A stretch of DNA of 42,091 nucleotides from Darksidea phi (GCA_030770425.1 JASJFT010000307.1:1-42091); one strand, 5' to 3'; numbered from the stretch's first letter, positions 19,951 to 37,360 are shown. Numbers and translations: made by a program. The notes: generated from the sequence alone by a model not told the origin.

Positions 19951-22900
19951 ATGGACGCTTCGTCCGGCATGGTTGGGCGCAACATGGCTGGTATGACAAA
20001 CAATGTAGGTCCGACATGTTCCGGCGTGCCTTAGCAACCATCTAATCAGTAGTGCAGCCTCGGTCGCGCGACTTCACCGGTGGGGTTGCGATTCACGGCG
20101 GGGACAGTGAGCGCACATCTCACTCGACGCTCGGCTGGGGTGGCAGCATATGGAACAGCAACTCCAACACCAACTCCATCGGCTTCGGCTCGAATGCGCG
20201 GGACAGCTCACGGCCTCGAGGTATGGTCCTTCAGGCACCACACTGCACATTGGAGACTCACAGGTTGCAGAGAACAGCACCTACATGACCACGTCCACTG
20301 ATCCCATAGAAGGCAAGACTGGCTCCGGCTCCCTCGTCGCATCGTCCGAGTCCGACTCGTGGAATCTCAACCGCGCCCGCTGGGGAGACAGCACCGCTGC
20401 CGGCATTCCGCATGCACGCAGCTCGGGCGTGTCGCCGTCGCGGAAACAGTCCGTCGCGCAGACCGAACCAGCACAGCAATACGTGGACACAGCCGCGACC
20501 TTTTTCCCCGTATCGAGACCGACCATAGTTGGCCAAGCGCCAGTCGCGAAGCCAAAACCCCATCTCGATCCTACGTCTAATAACTTCACGTCCACACGCC
20601 GCGTAGACCCTCTCACCACCAGTGCATTCCAAGCTTTTGGATTTAACCAAGTTGATGCAACACAACGTTCCGAAGCCTCGGTGGGCTCATGGCCCGAATC
20701 AGCCTCGGTCCACTCCCCTAATGACGACCGACGCAGCGTGACGAATTCCGAGTATTTTGGTCCATCCAGCGCTACGCCTTCCCGGAGCGGGAGTCTGCCA
20801 CCATCGCGGCACGGCAATGAGCCCACACAGTTCAACCAGAGTGCCGACTACGCACGGTTTGCCCAGGCTGGCCAGCGTCAGCACTCATCCTTTTCCGTCG
20901 CCAATGGTCGCGCCTACCAAGAGCGGAGCGGCTCGATTCAAAGCGACTCGTTGCACATGATGGGAAGACTGAATTTGGAGCACGACCCGGACCCTGGGAC
21001 CATGTCACACAGACCATCCATGAGCATCACTGGATTCCCACCATCGTTCAGCCCTACAGTTCACGATGTGTCTCTAGCTCGTGAGAACTATGGGGATGCA
21101 CAAACACTAGCAAGACGTGACGAGGTCGGCTACAGCAACGCTGGAACCTATACCCCCGATGGGTACACAAACGGCTACGCAAACGGCAATGCCAATGATC
21201 CTAATGTCCAGTTTCGAGCTTTTCATTTCGACAATCGCAGCGCACCCACCGGCAACACCGGAGTGCGTCAAAGCCCACACTACTCCAACGTCCATACACC
21301 CCCTACTTCGTACGATCATCTTTATCCGTCCCGAACAGCGACCGAACAGACTCTGTCAAACAGCCACAACCTCGCGCTTGTGCAAAGTAAGCTGCATGGC
21401 TATCAACTTCAACAAGAGCGTCACCGCAACTACATCAACCCGAACCAATTCCACCAACAACCGCCACACCTCCAGCACCTCCTTGCCGCCGCGCAGCTGC
21501 GAAATGCTTACAACTACCACCAGTTCCCTGTCCCGAATGTCATGCAGCTAAACAGTCTCCCTCACAACCTCGCAGTGCCTCCGATGCATTCTGTTATTCC
21601 CATGGAAACCCCCAAGGCGCCACGAGACCACGCCAACCCGCCCGACGTCAACGGTACCATGAGCAATTGTTTGCTTCAGTTCAAGCAAGCCACCAAAACG
21701 AACCGTCGGGTGGAGCTGAAAGACATATTTGGACACGTTGTGGAATTCAGTGGAGATCAGCACGGGTCTCGTTTCATCCAGCAGAAGCTCGAGTCTGCGA
21801 ATAGCGACGAGAAGGACAAGGTTTTCCGAGAACTCCAAGAAAACTGTTTGCAATTGATGCAGGATGTCTTTGGTAACTACGTCATTCAGAAATTCTTCGA
21901 GCACGGCGATCAAACACAGAAGAAAATTCTTGCAAACCGTATGAAAGGTAGCATATCCCAGCTCGCGACTGGCATGTACGGTTGTAGAGTAGTGCAGAAG
22001 GTATAGTTTATAACCTTTTATATGCGGTATTCGCTAATTCCTACAGGCTCTGGAGCACGTCTTGACTGATCAACAAGCGTGGATCGTGAAAGAGCTCGAA
22101 AAAGACGTTCTGAAATGCGTCAAGGACGCCAATGGCAACCACGTCATCCAAAAGGTCATTGAACGAGTACCTGTCGAATATATACAGAACATCATAGAGG
22201 CCTTCCGTGGACAAGTGGGCGCTCTAGCGTTGAACGGTTTCGGCTGCCGTGTCATTCAGCGACTGTTGGAGAAGGTCCCTGAACCCCAACGAAGGTTCAT
22301 CTTGACAGAGCTTCACGCCGAAGGATCCAAGCTCATCGCAGATCCGTATGGCAACTACGTTACCCAGCATGTCATTGAACACGGCTTGCCGGAAGATCGC
22401 GCCAAAATCATCGCACTGGTCAACGCTCAGCTTCTCATGTTTTCAAAGCACAAGTTTGCAAGCAACGTCGTCGAAAAATGTCTACTCTTTGGGACGGATG
22501 ATCAACGCCGAGATATCATGCTCACCGTTATCCAGCCAAATGAGCGCGGCGAGAACAGTTTGCCCACGCTGATCAAAGATGGGTTCGGTAACTACGTCAT
22601 TCGTAAGTCTTCTGGATGTCGGCCCAACAATCTTTCTAACAAGTTCACAGAGAAACTTCTAGACACGCTAAGTCGCCGAGACTTTGATGAACTAGTCACT
22701 GTCTTGAAGCCGGAACTAGAGAAGACCAAGAAGATTATCTCTGGCAAGCAAATCACTTCAGTACGTGGGTTCACTATAAGTTTACCTAGCAAGCCGTCTA
22801 ATTGCAGTCCAGGTCGAGAAAAAGATGCATCGCTTCGATCGCGTCGACAGCCCCTCCCAAATTACAGCGGTGCCATTAGCGCAACCCAGCCTGCTCACCT

Positions 22901-23079
22901 CGCCGAGCGACAGCCCGCCCCTACCCCCACTCACTAGCGACGCTCAAAGCCCACAGAGCTCCTCGTTGCCCAGCGCAAATACATCGACCGTCGACGAACC
23001 TGTACACACATCTCCTTCTGCTGCAAATAAGGGCTTCATCCCTCCGCCCGGCGTCATCGGCATCGAAAACGCCTCGTAG
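19951..23079 (+). CDS. PUF3: Puf3/Pumilio-type RNA-binding protein, 959 aa
   Basis: The protein binds UGUA-containing 3' UTR elements and controls mRNA decay and translation; Puf3 of yeast acts on mitochondrial-protein mRNAs. Exons: 19,951-20,004; 20,058-20,220; 20,271-22,000; 22,047-22,602; 22,651-22,760; 22,813-23,079. The introns are 46-53 nt and all joins keep frame; the fourth restores GNYVIQK in repeat 8 and the fifth uses the acceptor at 22,811-22,812, giving a Val-Glu-Lys-Lys continuation typical of the family. The N-terminal 540 residues are low-complexity (Ser, Asn, Gln, His). The PUF domain spans about 550-880 with eight repeats whose base-reading cores are GSRFIQQ, GNYVIQK, GCRVVQK, GNHVIQK, GCRVIQR, GNYVTQH, ASNVVEK and GNYVIQK. 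A Pro/Ser-rich tail of about 75 residues ends the protein. The 5' exon structure (first two introns) is less certain than the rest. Confidence 0.93.
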
Positions 23080-24527
23080 ATATCGCACATGACGACTCCA
23101 CCATCACTTCAAGACACGGCCTTATGCATATACTATTGCCCTATTATTCGACTTACTCTACTACACTTGCATGCATCGATATGAGGGAACCTCTTGTGGC
23201 GTTCTGTTCTTTTCACGGGCGGAAAGCATGCTATATACCACCATACTTTATTTCCGAGTTATTTATTCGGCCTGTGGTTGGCGAAATCTCGGCCTATTTT
23301 TCTATTTCTTGTTCGTGTCTTAATGTTACTCCTTTTTTGTTCATGTGGGCAATGGCGCATCTTGGGCGTAAGCTTTCTTCTTACTACCACCATATCAGCA
23401 TAGGGTATAAAAATTCTTTCGCATGGGAATACAAGGGCCGGTTTATGAGGGATGTGGGACTCTGGGTTGCTGGTGCTGGTAGGGAGCGGCGTCGAGTCGA
23501 GGCTTCGCAATAGATTGAGTGGGGCGTTGTTGAGAGTTTATGTGGGTTGGTGGGCATATGGTGCGTGCTGTGATAGATGAGTGTGAAATGAGATATTATT
23601 GATATTGTTCCATCTTGCTGCTGTGCTCGTTGTTTCTTGTGAAGGGAGAACAGAGGTGGATAGCGATGCTGTCGAAATGATTTTAGAGAAAGCGGTGGTT
23701 CCGCTGCAGGCCGCCTTTACGCTGTCCCTTCTCGCGATTTGCGCATCCTGTCAACACAAAATACAAATACTCGGCTTGCAAACGCTACTCATAGTAGCAC
23801 ACATCCTTAATAGATGTTCATAATCAATCAAGTAATCATCACAGATATTTCCTTCCCACAGAAGCAGCCCCACGACAATCCTCCTCCCTCTTCTGCACTT
23901 ATTTTCGAGCTAGATTCAGATTCATCTATCCACCGAAAGCACGGAAGCAAAATCAAGTCTAAACAAATATAAGATGAGTGACGGATACGAAGGCGCCGAT
24001 AATCACAACGGCCAAGAAATCGATGGAAGGAGTAGATGCTAGGTGTGCATGTCGTTTGCTTCTCAGGAACGAGACTTGAGTGAGGGATACTTCTATAGAC
24101 AACCATTGGAATATTGTTACTGTGCCTTCATTTCGCGCTTGCTATAAAGGAAGGTAATGAATGATATCTTTCACGTATGAAGCAGAGTCGGAGCATCTTA
24201 AATAATACGACTGGAATCGAAGCATGAGTGCATTGGTTTTACACTATACCATCCCATCAACTACTCATACCCATTCATATAAGCCAGACCGGACCCACGC
24301 TGCCACACTGTATCCCATTAAATGCCCCGAAAACCTCCAATCATAGGACCATGAACGCTTAAGCTATGAGCCTATGAACGCAGAAAAACATCGGAAAATA
24401 GACGGAAGTCCGAAAAGAAAATGCCGCATTGAGGTAGTTTTCGTCATAAGCCTCGTGAACCCAGCCACGGTAATCATACAAAGGTCATCAGCGTTCATTC
24501 TCCGTCCCATTCTTCAAATTCTCTATA
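23080..24527. other. Convergent intergenic region
   Basis: About 1.45 kb between the 3' ends of the PUF gene (+) and the demethylase gene (-). It is A+T-richer than the flanks and holds only short chance ORFs. It should contain both 3' UTRs and terminators. No RNA gene or repeat was recognised. Confidence 0.6.
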
Positions 24528-28790
<4,263 letters not shown>

Positions 28791-30630
28791 TGCAGGCGAC
28801 AGTTGTTGACAGGCGGCGTTGGTGTCTCAGACAAGGCGCAGGCACGGTGAGGCTGGTGTCGTTCGCGAAGGGCCGTCCGAGAGTAGCACTGGCCTTCACG
28901 CCACGCAACACCCGGTGGGAAACAGCGACACCACAAGCTCCCTACAGGCGGCGCATTAATGTGTGGAGCTCTGAGAGGTCGTGACGGACGTTTCTGCAGG
29001 ACTCTCGCAACGGCTGGCGGGTGTGGAATGTCCAGGAGACCCAAAGCGCGGTTGGGAGGTGCAGAGGTGCGCCAAGAACTAGTGTGCCGCCGCTAAACTC
29101 AATCGATATCTCGTATGAGCATCACTCCACGATGCTCACTCGCCCTTGTAAGCTGGCTGCATGTCGATCTGTGGAAAATAAGGTACAGTCAATAGTTATG
29201 AGCCTCCTGCAGGCAATCCTTGCAGCCGTCTATCGCCTTCCTGCCGGGTGCCAAATCGTGCATGCGAACTCCGTGACCGAATATGCGCTCATGCACGTCA
29301 TGAGGCAACGTTGCGCTATCTGATCTGGTAGCAAGGCATAGCGTTATCTGATCGTGGCGTCCACTCAACGAAGCGACTATAGTCGGCACCATTACCGTGC
29401 CATCTTGCAGATGTTCGAAAGTCAAATGGTAAGTTAAAATAGACGGAGTCGGTGTTTGACGTGTGTGCGCAACGTGAAGGTTTGCATTCTGCTTCCTCGA
29501 GTGATCAAACAGTGACCATTTTCACGGGCTTTCAGTCTCAATCAGCTTCCTCGCGGAGGTGATCAATTCTTGGACGTTTAAACAAGCATTGACGGCGTGG
29601 ACTGCGGTATCATGCTTGTAGCAGTACCTGCAGCGAGATTCCATAGTCCGTACTCTAGTAACTGCGACAAGCTGAAAGTACCCGAAATTCGAGTAGTCCA
29701 TTTCCTTGCACATGCAACTTTGCTGAGTCGGAATTACGGGCTTGAGAGGTCCCTGATTTTAGGGTTGAACGTCTGGGTTGGAATGAGCCCCTCATCTTGA
29801 AGCCCGACTTGAACAGCGCCGACAATCAACACTGAGCACCATGCACCCTATCACACCTGCACCTCTACATGCATGCCCCCTACCAGTCACCAAAAATACG
29901 GCCGTATCTAGCCACTGACACTTCCGTCGAACCGCTATGGCAACCCAAAACACATTGCAGAACCCAACGAAAAAGTGCCTATCCTCTCCTCAGACATGCG
30001 TACACTGATTCCTTCGAAGCAACCGCTTACGTGAACAAGCCTTTTGTGGATTGCAGCGATCATGCAGACCAACGCGGCGTCACTGTCGGGTGGCCATGTT
30101 CGATCTCGTTCCCGCCTCCGCCACTACACTCGGCTATCTTGCACATCACCCACCCCTGACCGAAATTCTCCGGATCGGCCTGCAGGAAACGAGCTGGCAT
30201 AGATCTACACCGCTGCTAAACCTACCCACTCACATGATATCTAACTATAAAGTGCACTGATCCGGCCGACTATGCCACACCGTGCTTCTACAATAGCCGT
30301 GCTAGAAGACACCCGATATGTCACAGAGCGAAAAGAGAGGCGACAATATATGATACAAGCCCGTTTTCATTTGAGCACCCATATCCCAGCAGCCACTATG
30401 GTTACAAAATGACCCATGACCCGAGAATCCCAGGGAGCTCCATTGCTATGCAGAAGACGACTAGGCTGTACAAAGGGTATTGCCCCGTATATGCAGTTTT
30501 GGTGCGATGTTCTCTTACCCGTCCACTCACTCAGTTGCTCAAAAGCGCAAGATACTACGCGAAGACAGCGCGAAGGTTGGCTTCCTCAATATGTTTCGAA
30601 CGTTATGAGGCGAAAGAGGAGCGGGATGAA
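28791..30630. other. Spacer upstream of the demethylase gene
   Basis: About 1.8 kb, with the demethylase promoter at its left side and the 3' UTR of the Yag7-like gene at its right. A word GCGTTATCTGATC recurs (variants near 29,310 and 29,340). Only short ORFs are present, none convincing. Confidence 0.5.
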
Positions 30631-32216
30631 TTACTGCGACTCACCACCACCACCCCTAGGGCCACCGCGGAAGCCTCCTCCTCGTTGACCACCACGGAAA
30701 CCATCCCCGCGACCGCGGCCACCGCCTCGTCCTCGTCCGCGGAAGTCGCCTCGCGGACCGCCCCTACCCCTATAGCTCCCCCGGCCCTCGCCCTGGTGTC
30801 CACCTCGTCCTCGTCCTCCACGATTATGGTGTACCTCGTGGAAACCGTCGTTGCCGTTTGCTGGGGCTGCCGACGCACCACCCGACAGTGCCGCCGGACC
30901 GGGGGTATCGTCAGCCCAGCTTGAAGTGCTGTTTATTGGTGCAGAAGCCGTAGGGTTCTCCACCTCGGCAGGGTCTCGCGGCACTATCTCAAAGGATTCT
31001 GCAAGAGGATCGTCCGACCCAGACCGCTGCTTGTCCCATTCTCCTGCAGCCTCGTTCGCTGCACCAGCATCTATGCTAGCAACCGGGGGTGCGCTCGGTG
31101 TGTCCGCCGATTCTGCGCCTCCGTTGACAGGCACCGTGGTGTCGAGCTCGTTAAGGCCAGCGTGGGCAACGGTGGGGTCGGTCGCAACAGCTGATGTCGA
31201 CTCTGATTCTGGGGGGCATGGCTCGGACTGTGCAACATCCTCAGCCCATGCCTCGGTTCCTGCGAAAGGAGCCTCGTCGAGCGCAGCCTGCTTAATCTGG
31301 GCGTCTGTCCATATGTTAGATCAGTTTGCAAGCACTACCGTATATAGCTTACAGGTAACACTCAACGCGACTCCTTCTGTCGACGGAACGCTGTCCTCAG
31401 TCCCGTCGATCAGCTTCTCAGCCGCTGCAACCGCACTAGCGTCGCCTCCATAAACCAGCAGAAGCGCACCCTCAAAAGCCTTGGTGAGGTCAGAGTCATC
31501 CTCTTCAAGCTGACGGCGAGCCGCAGCGGCCCTCAAGAAGCGGGAGAGAGTGAGAAACTTCTCCCTGAAAGCCTTCTTCTGCTCGAGCGCTGCCTCCGCC
31601 TTGAGAGTGTTCCTCAGCGTCTCGATCTCCTCGGAATGTGTCTTTGACAGTATCTCCTTCTCCTGGGCAATCTTGCCCTGGTATTCCTGCTCGAATTTCC
31701 GGTACTGTGCGAGCTGCTCCTCTAGTTGCGCAAGCTGGCTTTGGAGGGCGGGCTTCTTCAGAATTTGTGCTTTCTGGTCAGCGTTGATCTTGCGGGCGGA
31801 AACGAGGTCGTCAATGGAGACACCGGGGTTAGCAGCGACAATTTCGTCAACCTTAGTCATAGCATTCTGTGTCGAGGGTTAGTTTAGTCGAAGCTATACT
31901 GAGGCGCAAACTTGATCCTACCAGCTTCTTGTTGACATTTCGGACGCCCCTACATGCAACAGTCAGTGTCTGTTTAAGCCATAGCTCTGCAAGTTGCCTA
32001 CTTTTGGAGCTCTCTGATGTATGAACTCTCGCTGTCGGCACCATTGGCCTTGCCTGCTGGATCAGAGCCGCCGGCGCCGAGTTCGGAGGTAGGCTTTTCA
32101 GTTGGAGCGGGCACAGCTGCTGCGGCAGCTTCTGCCTTGGCCTTCTTCTTGCGGGCGCTCTTGGACTCTCCCGAGGCAGGCGCTGGAGGAGGGCTCGCAA
32201 CAACGTCCGATGACAT
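30631..32216 (-). CDS. YAG7: Yag7-like coiled-coil protein with RGG tail, 476 aa
   Basis: Exons: 32,216-32,002; 31,949-31,922 (only 28 nt); 31,866-31,353; 31,304-30,631. Introns are 52, 55 and 48 nt, with CTAAC branch sites visible in the last two. The 28-nt exon encodes GVRNVNKKL, which joins the preceding RELQK into the contiguous motif I associate with this ascomycete family. The N-terminus is Ala/Lys-rich and disordered. Residues about 116-180 form a strong predicted coiled coil (Gln/Glu/Lys heptads), then a short helical domain, an acidic Ser/Pro-rich region, and a C-terminal 65 residues packed with RGG and GRGG repeats typical of RNA-binding tails. The family name is from memory (fission yeast Yag7, uncharacterised). 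A role in RNA or ribosome-associated processes is inference from the tail only. Confidence 0.8.
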
Positions 32217-35200
32217 GTTTTGTGGAATTGGGTGGTGGAATAAGGTTTGGAAGGTAAGTTACGCGTGGTGCGCGAAAGTAGAGATTAGAGTGAGGGCGCG
32301 ATGGTGATGTTGGGTTGCTTGGGCTGGGTCAATTCTGGAAATTCGTCGTCTGAGTCCTTGCTCCTCCACTCTCGACAATGCCAAGGCGCTACTGCACGCT
32401 GGGGCCTCGTGGAAGCTACGAGACCAGCTTCAGGCATCATTCATCAATGAGTGTTCAACTTGGAGCTACGTTGCTGATGCTTGGCATGGACTTGTAGATG
32501 TAGTGTCGTGCGCTCAGAATTCTCTAGCAAAAAACAAAAAAAAAAAATCTCGTGTGGAACAAACAGTATCAGTATACATTCTAATCTATTGACAAACTTT
32601 ACATTATATGAGCCATGAGATGCTCGGCCAAACCAGAGTACACAGAGCGCAAGTCTGCAAGTAGAAGCCTAGTTTTGAAACAAAGCCTACCAGCGCCGTA
32701 AAGTTCAAGCAGCGCAGGTTCGAGTCTACAATACGAGGTGCTCACATGCCTCTATATATGCCTTGCCGACTTTGCATCACCGGATTTTAGGGTGCAGCAC
32801 ATGCGTGCGTTCCCGTCTCCAGGTGAAACTCGTATGGCTCGATTAGCACTCAGACTGATCCACGACCAAACTCGCACCCTTGGCCATCGACCCGGAAACC
32901 TCGTGCCCACAACTGACGGTATGTACCGTCCCGTCCAGCTGTATGTAGAAGTTGGTCGCGGAAAGGCGTCGTTTCCATCGCGCTGTGTATTGCAAAGAGG
33001 ACCGGCTCCTAGCTACTGACAGTACGACTAATTGAAGCGAGGAATTGCAACCCACAACGAGAAGGTGGTCGCGCACTGTGACTCCGTGAAACCTGGGGTT
33101 CGAGTGGACCAGGTGAACGGAACATTGCAGGCCTAGAGCCTTCCTGTGAACGCTGCGGCACGTTTTGGAGAAAGGATGTGCTGCGATTTGGGGAATACCT
33201 CCCGCTGGTTCGACAGTTGGCCGTGCTACGTGAACCGGCCTTCATGTCCAAAACACCAGACTGAGCTCAGAAGCAACCTATGTTGTCAACATGAGACCTA
33301 ACTTGGCTCTGCGAAGCGTTGTCAAGGGGAGCCGCGAGCTCGTTGGGGAGGATGTTGCTCCATCGTAGAAGAGATACGTACCTCCGTCGTGCCACTACGA
33401 CTTGGGGGAAACTATAGCAGGCGTAGAAGGACTAGTCGCGGTTAGATCGGCGTATCCATAGCCCTCATGCGGTTTAGAAGAGGATCAATGGTGCTGCGAA
33501 GGTTGATTTTGCGCCAGCATCGCCACTTCCCTAAGTGGACGGTCAGAGCAACTTGGGTTACTAATGGACCACCAACCTTATTTCGACCGCAGAACAACGC
33601 CTAGCAGTGCGATCTTGTGACAAGCTGCTTGCTTCCATGCAACAGCCCCATGTTCAAGTGTGGATGCAGTCAGATAATGAAGCCTGGTCACGGCCGCCTG
33701 AAGCGACCAGCGCATGACTGCGCGGTGTGCGGAAGAGGGTCACACTCACGCGTGCAGTCGATCGGTGGAGTCGTGCAATGCCATGAGAGGAATGCACGCC
33801 AAGGGAAGGGAGAGCAAACCACTTACATTCGGATAGCTGAGACGTGTTGCGATCACATGGTGCTACGCAAGGCTGACATTATGTCCATATTGAGTACGAC
33901 TCGACGTAGTGTTTGTTCACCGTAATCGAGGCATTTAACTCGTAGCTAAGAGGAACACTTCGGATCTAGAATTACTCGCTGGATGATTTAACCTAATAGG
34001 CTTCGAGGGGTAGAACTTCCTTAGGCCGTCCCGTCAAACATCTAAGTCCGACGTATTGTAATATCCTATTAGCTTTTCCCACCGCTTGTAAAACGCATCT
34101 ACAGCGGCTAGGGGAATAGATCTGTAGTGCGAGCAAATATATATGGAAGAGTTTGTGGGACTGACAGAAGAGATACACGCGTGCGATGGATGTATCTCGT
34201 AGGTACCTGCCATGGGTGCTCAACACAAGCTACTGGCGTCTCAGGCATCACGCGCAGGATGTACGCTTGTAGTTAGTTTCCATCGGTTTGGGGTTATCCC
34301 CGTTTACAGGCACGGGTCGATAGTGCTGGTTCCCCCTTTACGCATATGGGCATTAAGGCTTTTTGCACGCCTCCTCTTCACGTTCCACAGATGAGCTTCT
34401 GGGGTGTTACTCTTAGAAGGCTATCAGAGTACGCAATCTATAGGACGAGTCATAATGCTGGCCATCTTATCGAACGTGCCTACGAAGGGGTGTGCTGCCG
34501 GAGCGAGCGGATCTTGTCTAGTCAGTATGAATACGGTAATGGTGTATTGACCGTGACCAATACAGATGCGAGGTGTGCCTTCAGTTCCCTCATGGGCAAG
34601 CCCGGCAAGCCTGTGGGGGAGTGAGGAATGTTGGAAAGGCTCCACTGGGTCTCACAACGTTTGCCAAAGGACAATGGTCTGTTGCTTCGGGCTATGAAGA
34701 CGCTCTAATAAACGATGGTGCGTCAAGAGCAACTGTATAACAAGGAAAGGAAGGTAGTAGACGAGATGGTGTGGCTGATTGCTTGAGGTAAAGTGTGCGG
34801 ATGTCACATGCCGAGGTGCAAGACATCCGACCGTAGTTTAGGGTCCACCGTAACCGTCCATGGTGGCTAGCAGGTCGCGTGATCGCTCCATTTTGTGCAG
34901 GTGGTAAGCAAGCTGTAGGCAGTCATCATCTGAAAGTCGCTATCGACGACCATAGCCTACGATGGTGTGGTGGTGTGAGGGCTGCAACAAAGAAACTCGG
35001 CAGGGTATGTGTGTCTGGCCATGCCCACAGCACCGATGCAAGCTGAGAACCCACCCCCCAAGGGCAGAATTACATCCATCCAGTGTTGAACACATTCAAG
35101 GTGCTTCGAGAGGCTCCAACTGCGCCGCAGAGGTGTGCACCAGCGCTCGATGTCACGACCACCCGGCCGTTCTTTTCGCGGGACTGAAGTTCGAAGAGCG

Positions 35201-36416
35201 GAATAACTGTTCTGATTACCTCGAAGAACAAAGTCCGATACAGGTCAAGTTGTTGAAGACGGGCTCGCTGTGTGTGGCATGGTTGTTTGAGGGACGGGGG
35301 GTTTGAAAGGCATGGGCATGGCGGCGAGGAACTTTCTCATTGGTCCCCCGCCCCCTTCGGGTTGGGCCCGCCCCGTCTACTTAACAATCGCACATGACCT
35401 GTGACCTCTCTTACACCAGCGTGACCTTCATGAGATATCCAGGACTCTTGAATGCTTCTGTGTCAACAGTCTACTTACAAGTAAGTGGTTCCCGTTCTCA
35501 TCTTCTCGCTCCTTCTTTCGTTTGCGGGAAACTTGTTGCCGGTCTTTTGTTACAAACGTGCAACTGGCCTGTTCCGGTTGCCTACCTCGACATCGTGCTG
35601 GCTTCCCTTGTCAGCTGATCAGAAGGTAAGCGACGATGGGTGATGGAGGAGCTATTGTCGCAGTTTTCGAAGTCGAATCTGCACCTTCGAATCGACCTGT
35701 GCCGAGTAGGCGACGGTATCTTCATGCCGTCCACGGTCGCGCCTGCCGCGCGCCGGCCGTGGTTGCCTCGGGAAGCTCGTCTGATGTCGCATCCGCCTCG
35801 CGGAGCTCCATGAGCGCGCGCGTTTCTGGCAGAGAGGCGGCACGACACGGTTGTGCGCTCGCGGCGACGCATTGCCTTGCGCCATACGACGGCTTCTCTT
35901 CCAGCATTGACAGCCTGGTCCCACGGCGGCGAGCAATCAACGCGACCAATCGACGGCCGGTCGAGGCCTTGTTACACCTTCACGTATTCTCCTGCCCGCA
36001 CCCGTGCTAACGTTTGTCCTCCGCCAGGGTCCTGTATGCGCTCGGTCGGCGCATGATTGCGACAGCGACACCGCATCCCGATCGCGCGTGAACTGGTGGG
36101 CAAAGCGCCACCCCTCGCCGCCAGCCCAGCGGTTTGCGACCTCGACCGCACACACGCGTCCGCCCAAGGCACGCCGCTTCCGTCCTCGTCCTCGTCACCG
36201 GACCGACTTGAGCTATTCACCTACGGGTGTGTCGTGGCTGCCCATATAACCACGCCGTTTCACCTCCACAAAGCCCCGCTTGCTATTCGTGTCGACCCCG
36301 AGGCCTGAGGGACGACGTCGAAGCTCGCAGGATAAGACCGCTGCCCCCGCAGGAAGGCACGGTCTTCTCTGACAGTCTTCTGTCGCCTTCCATTGCACAA
36401 AGGACATCCTAGGACT
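32217..36416. other. 4.2-kb gene-free spacer
   Basis: Nothing with a recognisable domain is encoded. It holds an A-rich run (A6-C-A12-like) near 32,527-32,547, many short ORFs on both strands, and from about 35,335 a promoter-like area: an inverted CCAAT word (ATTGG) near 35,339, CT-rich leaders, and good donor sites (GTAAGT at 35,480 and GTAAGC at 35,626) that could start 5' UTR introns of the bHLH gene. A CATATAA element lies at 36,242. I found no transposon ends or RNA genes. Confidence 0.45.
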
Positions 36417-37360
36417 ATGGCGGATACTGCTGGCTACCCTACCAACACTTCCAAAACAGGGCTGGGCTCTCACGACGGTCTCCATACCAATAAGAGAAAG
36501 CGCGACTCGCGAGATCAAGGCCTGAACACGACCCGTCCGGCTCCTTCTGCCAGTACGAACGACCTGAGCGACCAGGCCACCGCCTCGTTTCTTGCTGCGC
36601 ACAACGCTTCGGCTAACGAGGACGATATGCAGCAACAATTCGACGTACACCAGAACGGCGGCGCAAATAACGCGCCCGATACCGCCGCCGCCGCTCTCGC
36701 GTACCACCAAATGACAGTACCCCAACCGACCGAGCTATCGTTTCAACCACAAGCATCCTCTGGAGACGGGTCATCATTCGGATTGGGCGACCACCACCAA
36801 CCACAGCAGGGCATGCAAGACTTCAGCCTCGAAGCTCTCAAAGCTGCCACATCAGGCTCCCGAGGGGGCCAATCTGCAGGCAACGACTCGCCGCCTTCAA
36901 CTGGTGCTCACAAACCTCCAGTTGGGTCAGAGGAGTGGCACAAGGTCCGCAGGGACAACCACAAAGAAGGTAAGTCAAATATATCTCAATGGATCTATAC
37001 ACAACTAAGCCATGCACAGTGGAGCGACGCCGCCGCGAAACCATCAACGAGGGCATCAACGAGCTCGCGAAAATTGTCCCCGGCTGTGAAAAAAATAAGG
37101 GCTCCATTCTTCAGCGCGCCGTTCAGTTTATCACTCAGTTGAAAGAGAATGAGCAACAGAATATCGAGAAATGGACACTTGAGAAGCTCCTGACGGAGCA
37201 GGCCATCACTGAGCTGAGCGCCAGCTGTGACAAGTTCAAAGCGGAGTGCCAACGAGCGTGGGACGACGTTGCGATTTACAAACGCGCATGCGAGAATGCC
37301 GGTATCGTTCCCGAGGAAATCAAAGAGCGCGAGAACAACGGGGAACATAATGGTAGCTGA
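36417..37360 (+). CDS. CBF1: Cbf1-type bHLH transcription factor, 297 aa
   Basis: Cbf1 proteins bind CACGTG and CACRTG sites at centromeres (in yeast) and in sulfur-amino-acid and other promoters. Exon 1 is 36,417-36,969 and exon 2 is 37,020-37,360; the 50-nt intron (GTAAGT donor, CACAG acceptor) splits the basic region and the join restores NHKEVERRRR. The basic-region triad is His182, Glu186 and Arg190, the class that reads CACGTG. The helix-loop-helix runs to about residue 240 and continues into a leucine-zipper-like coiled coil ending near 280. The N-terminal 170 residues are low-complexity (Ser, Asn, Gln, His, Ala). The start at 36,417 is the second in-frame ATG; the first, at 36,393, would add eight residues (MHKGHPRT). 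Confidence 0.92.

Noticed and set aside
20150..22006. Start of the PUF protein at the ATG at 20,150
   Set aside because: The first residues from this ATG fall in a frame that a short intron (20,221-20,270) removes; the upstream exons give a better leader and a smoother protein.
23124..23513. Plus-strand ORF of 129 codons after the PUF gene
   Set aside because: It lies in the A+T-richer 3' UTR zone between convergent genes, with chance composition and no domain.
32715..32730. GGTTCGAGTCT, resembling a tRNA B box
   Set aside because: No matching A box, acceptor stem or cloverleaf could be formed around it.
34962..35306. Plus-strand Cys-rich ORF of 114 codons, possible zinc-finger or secreted peptide
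   Set aside because: It has no signal peptide, regular Cys spacing or leader; it is likely chance in the gene-free spacer.
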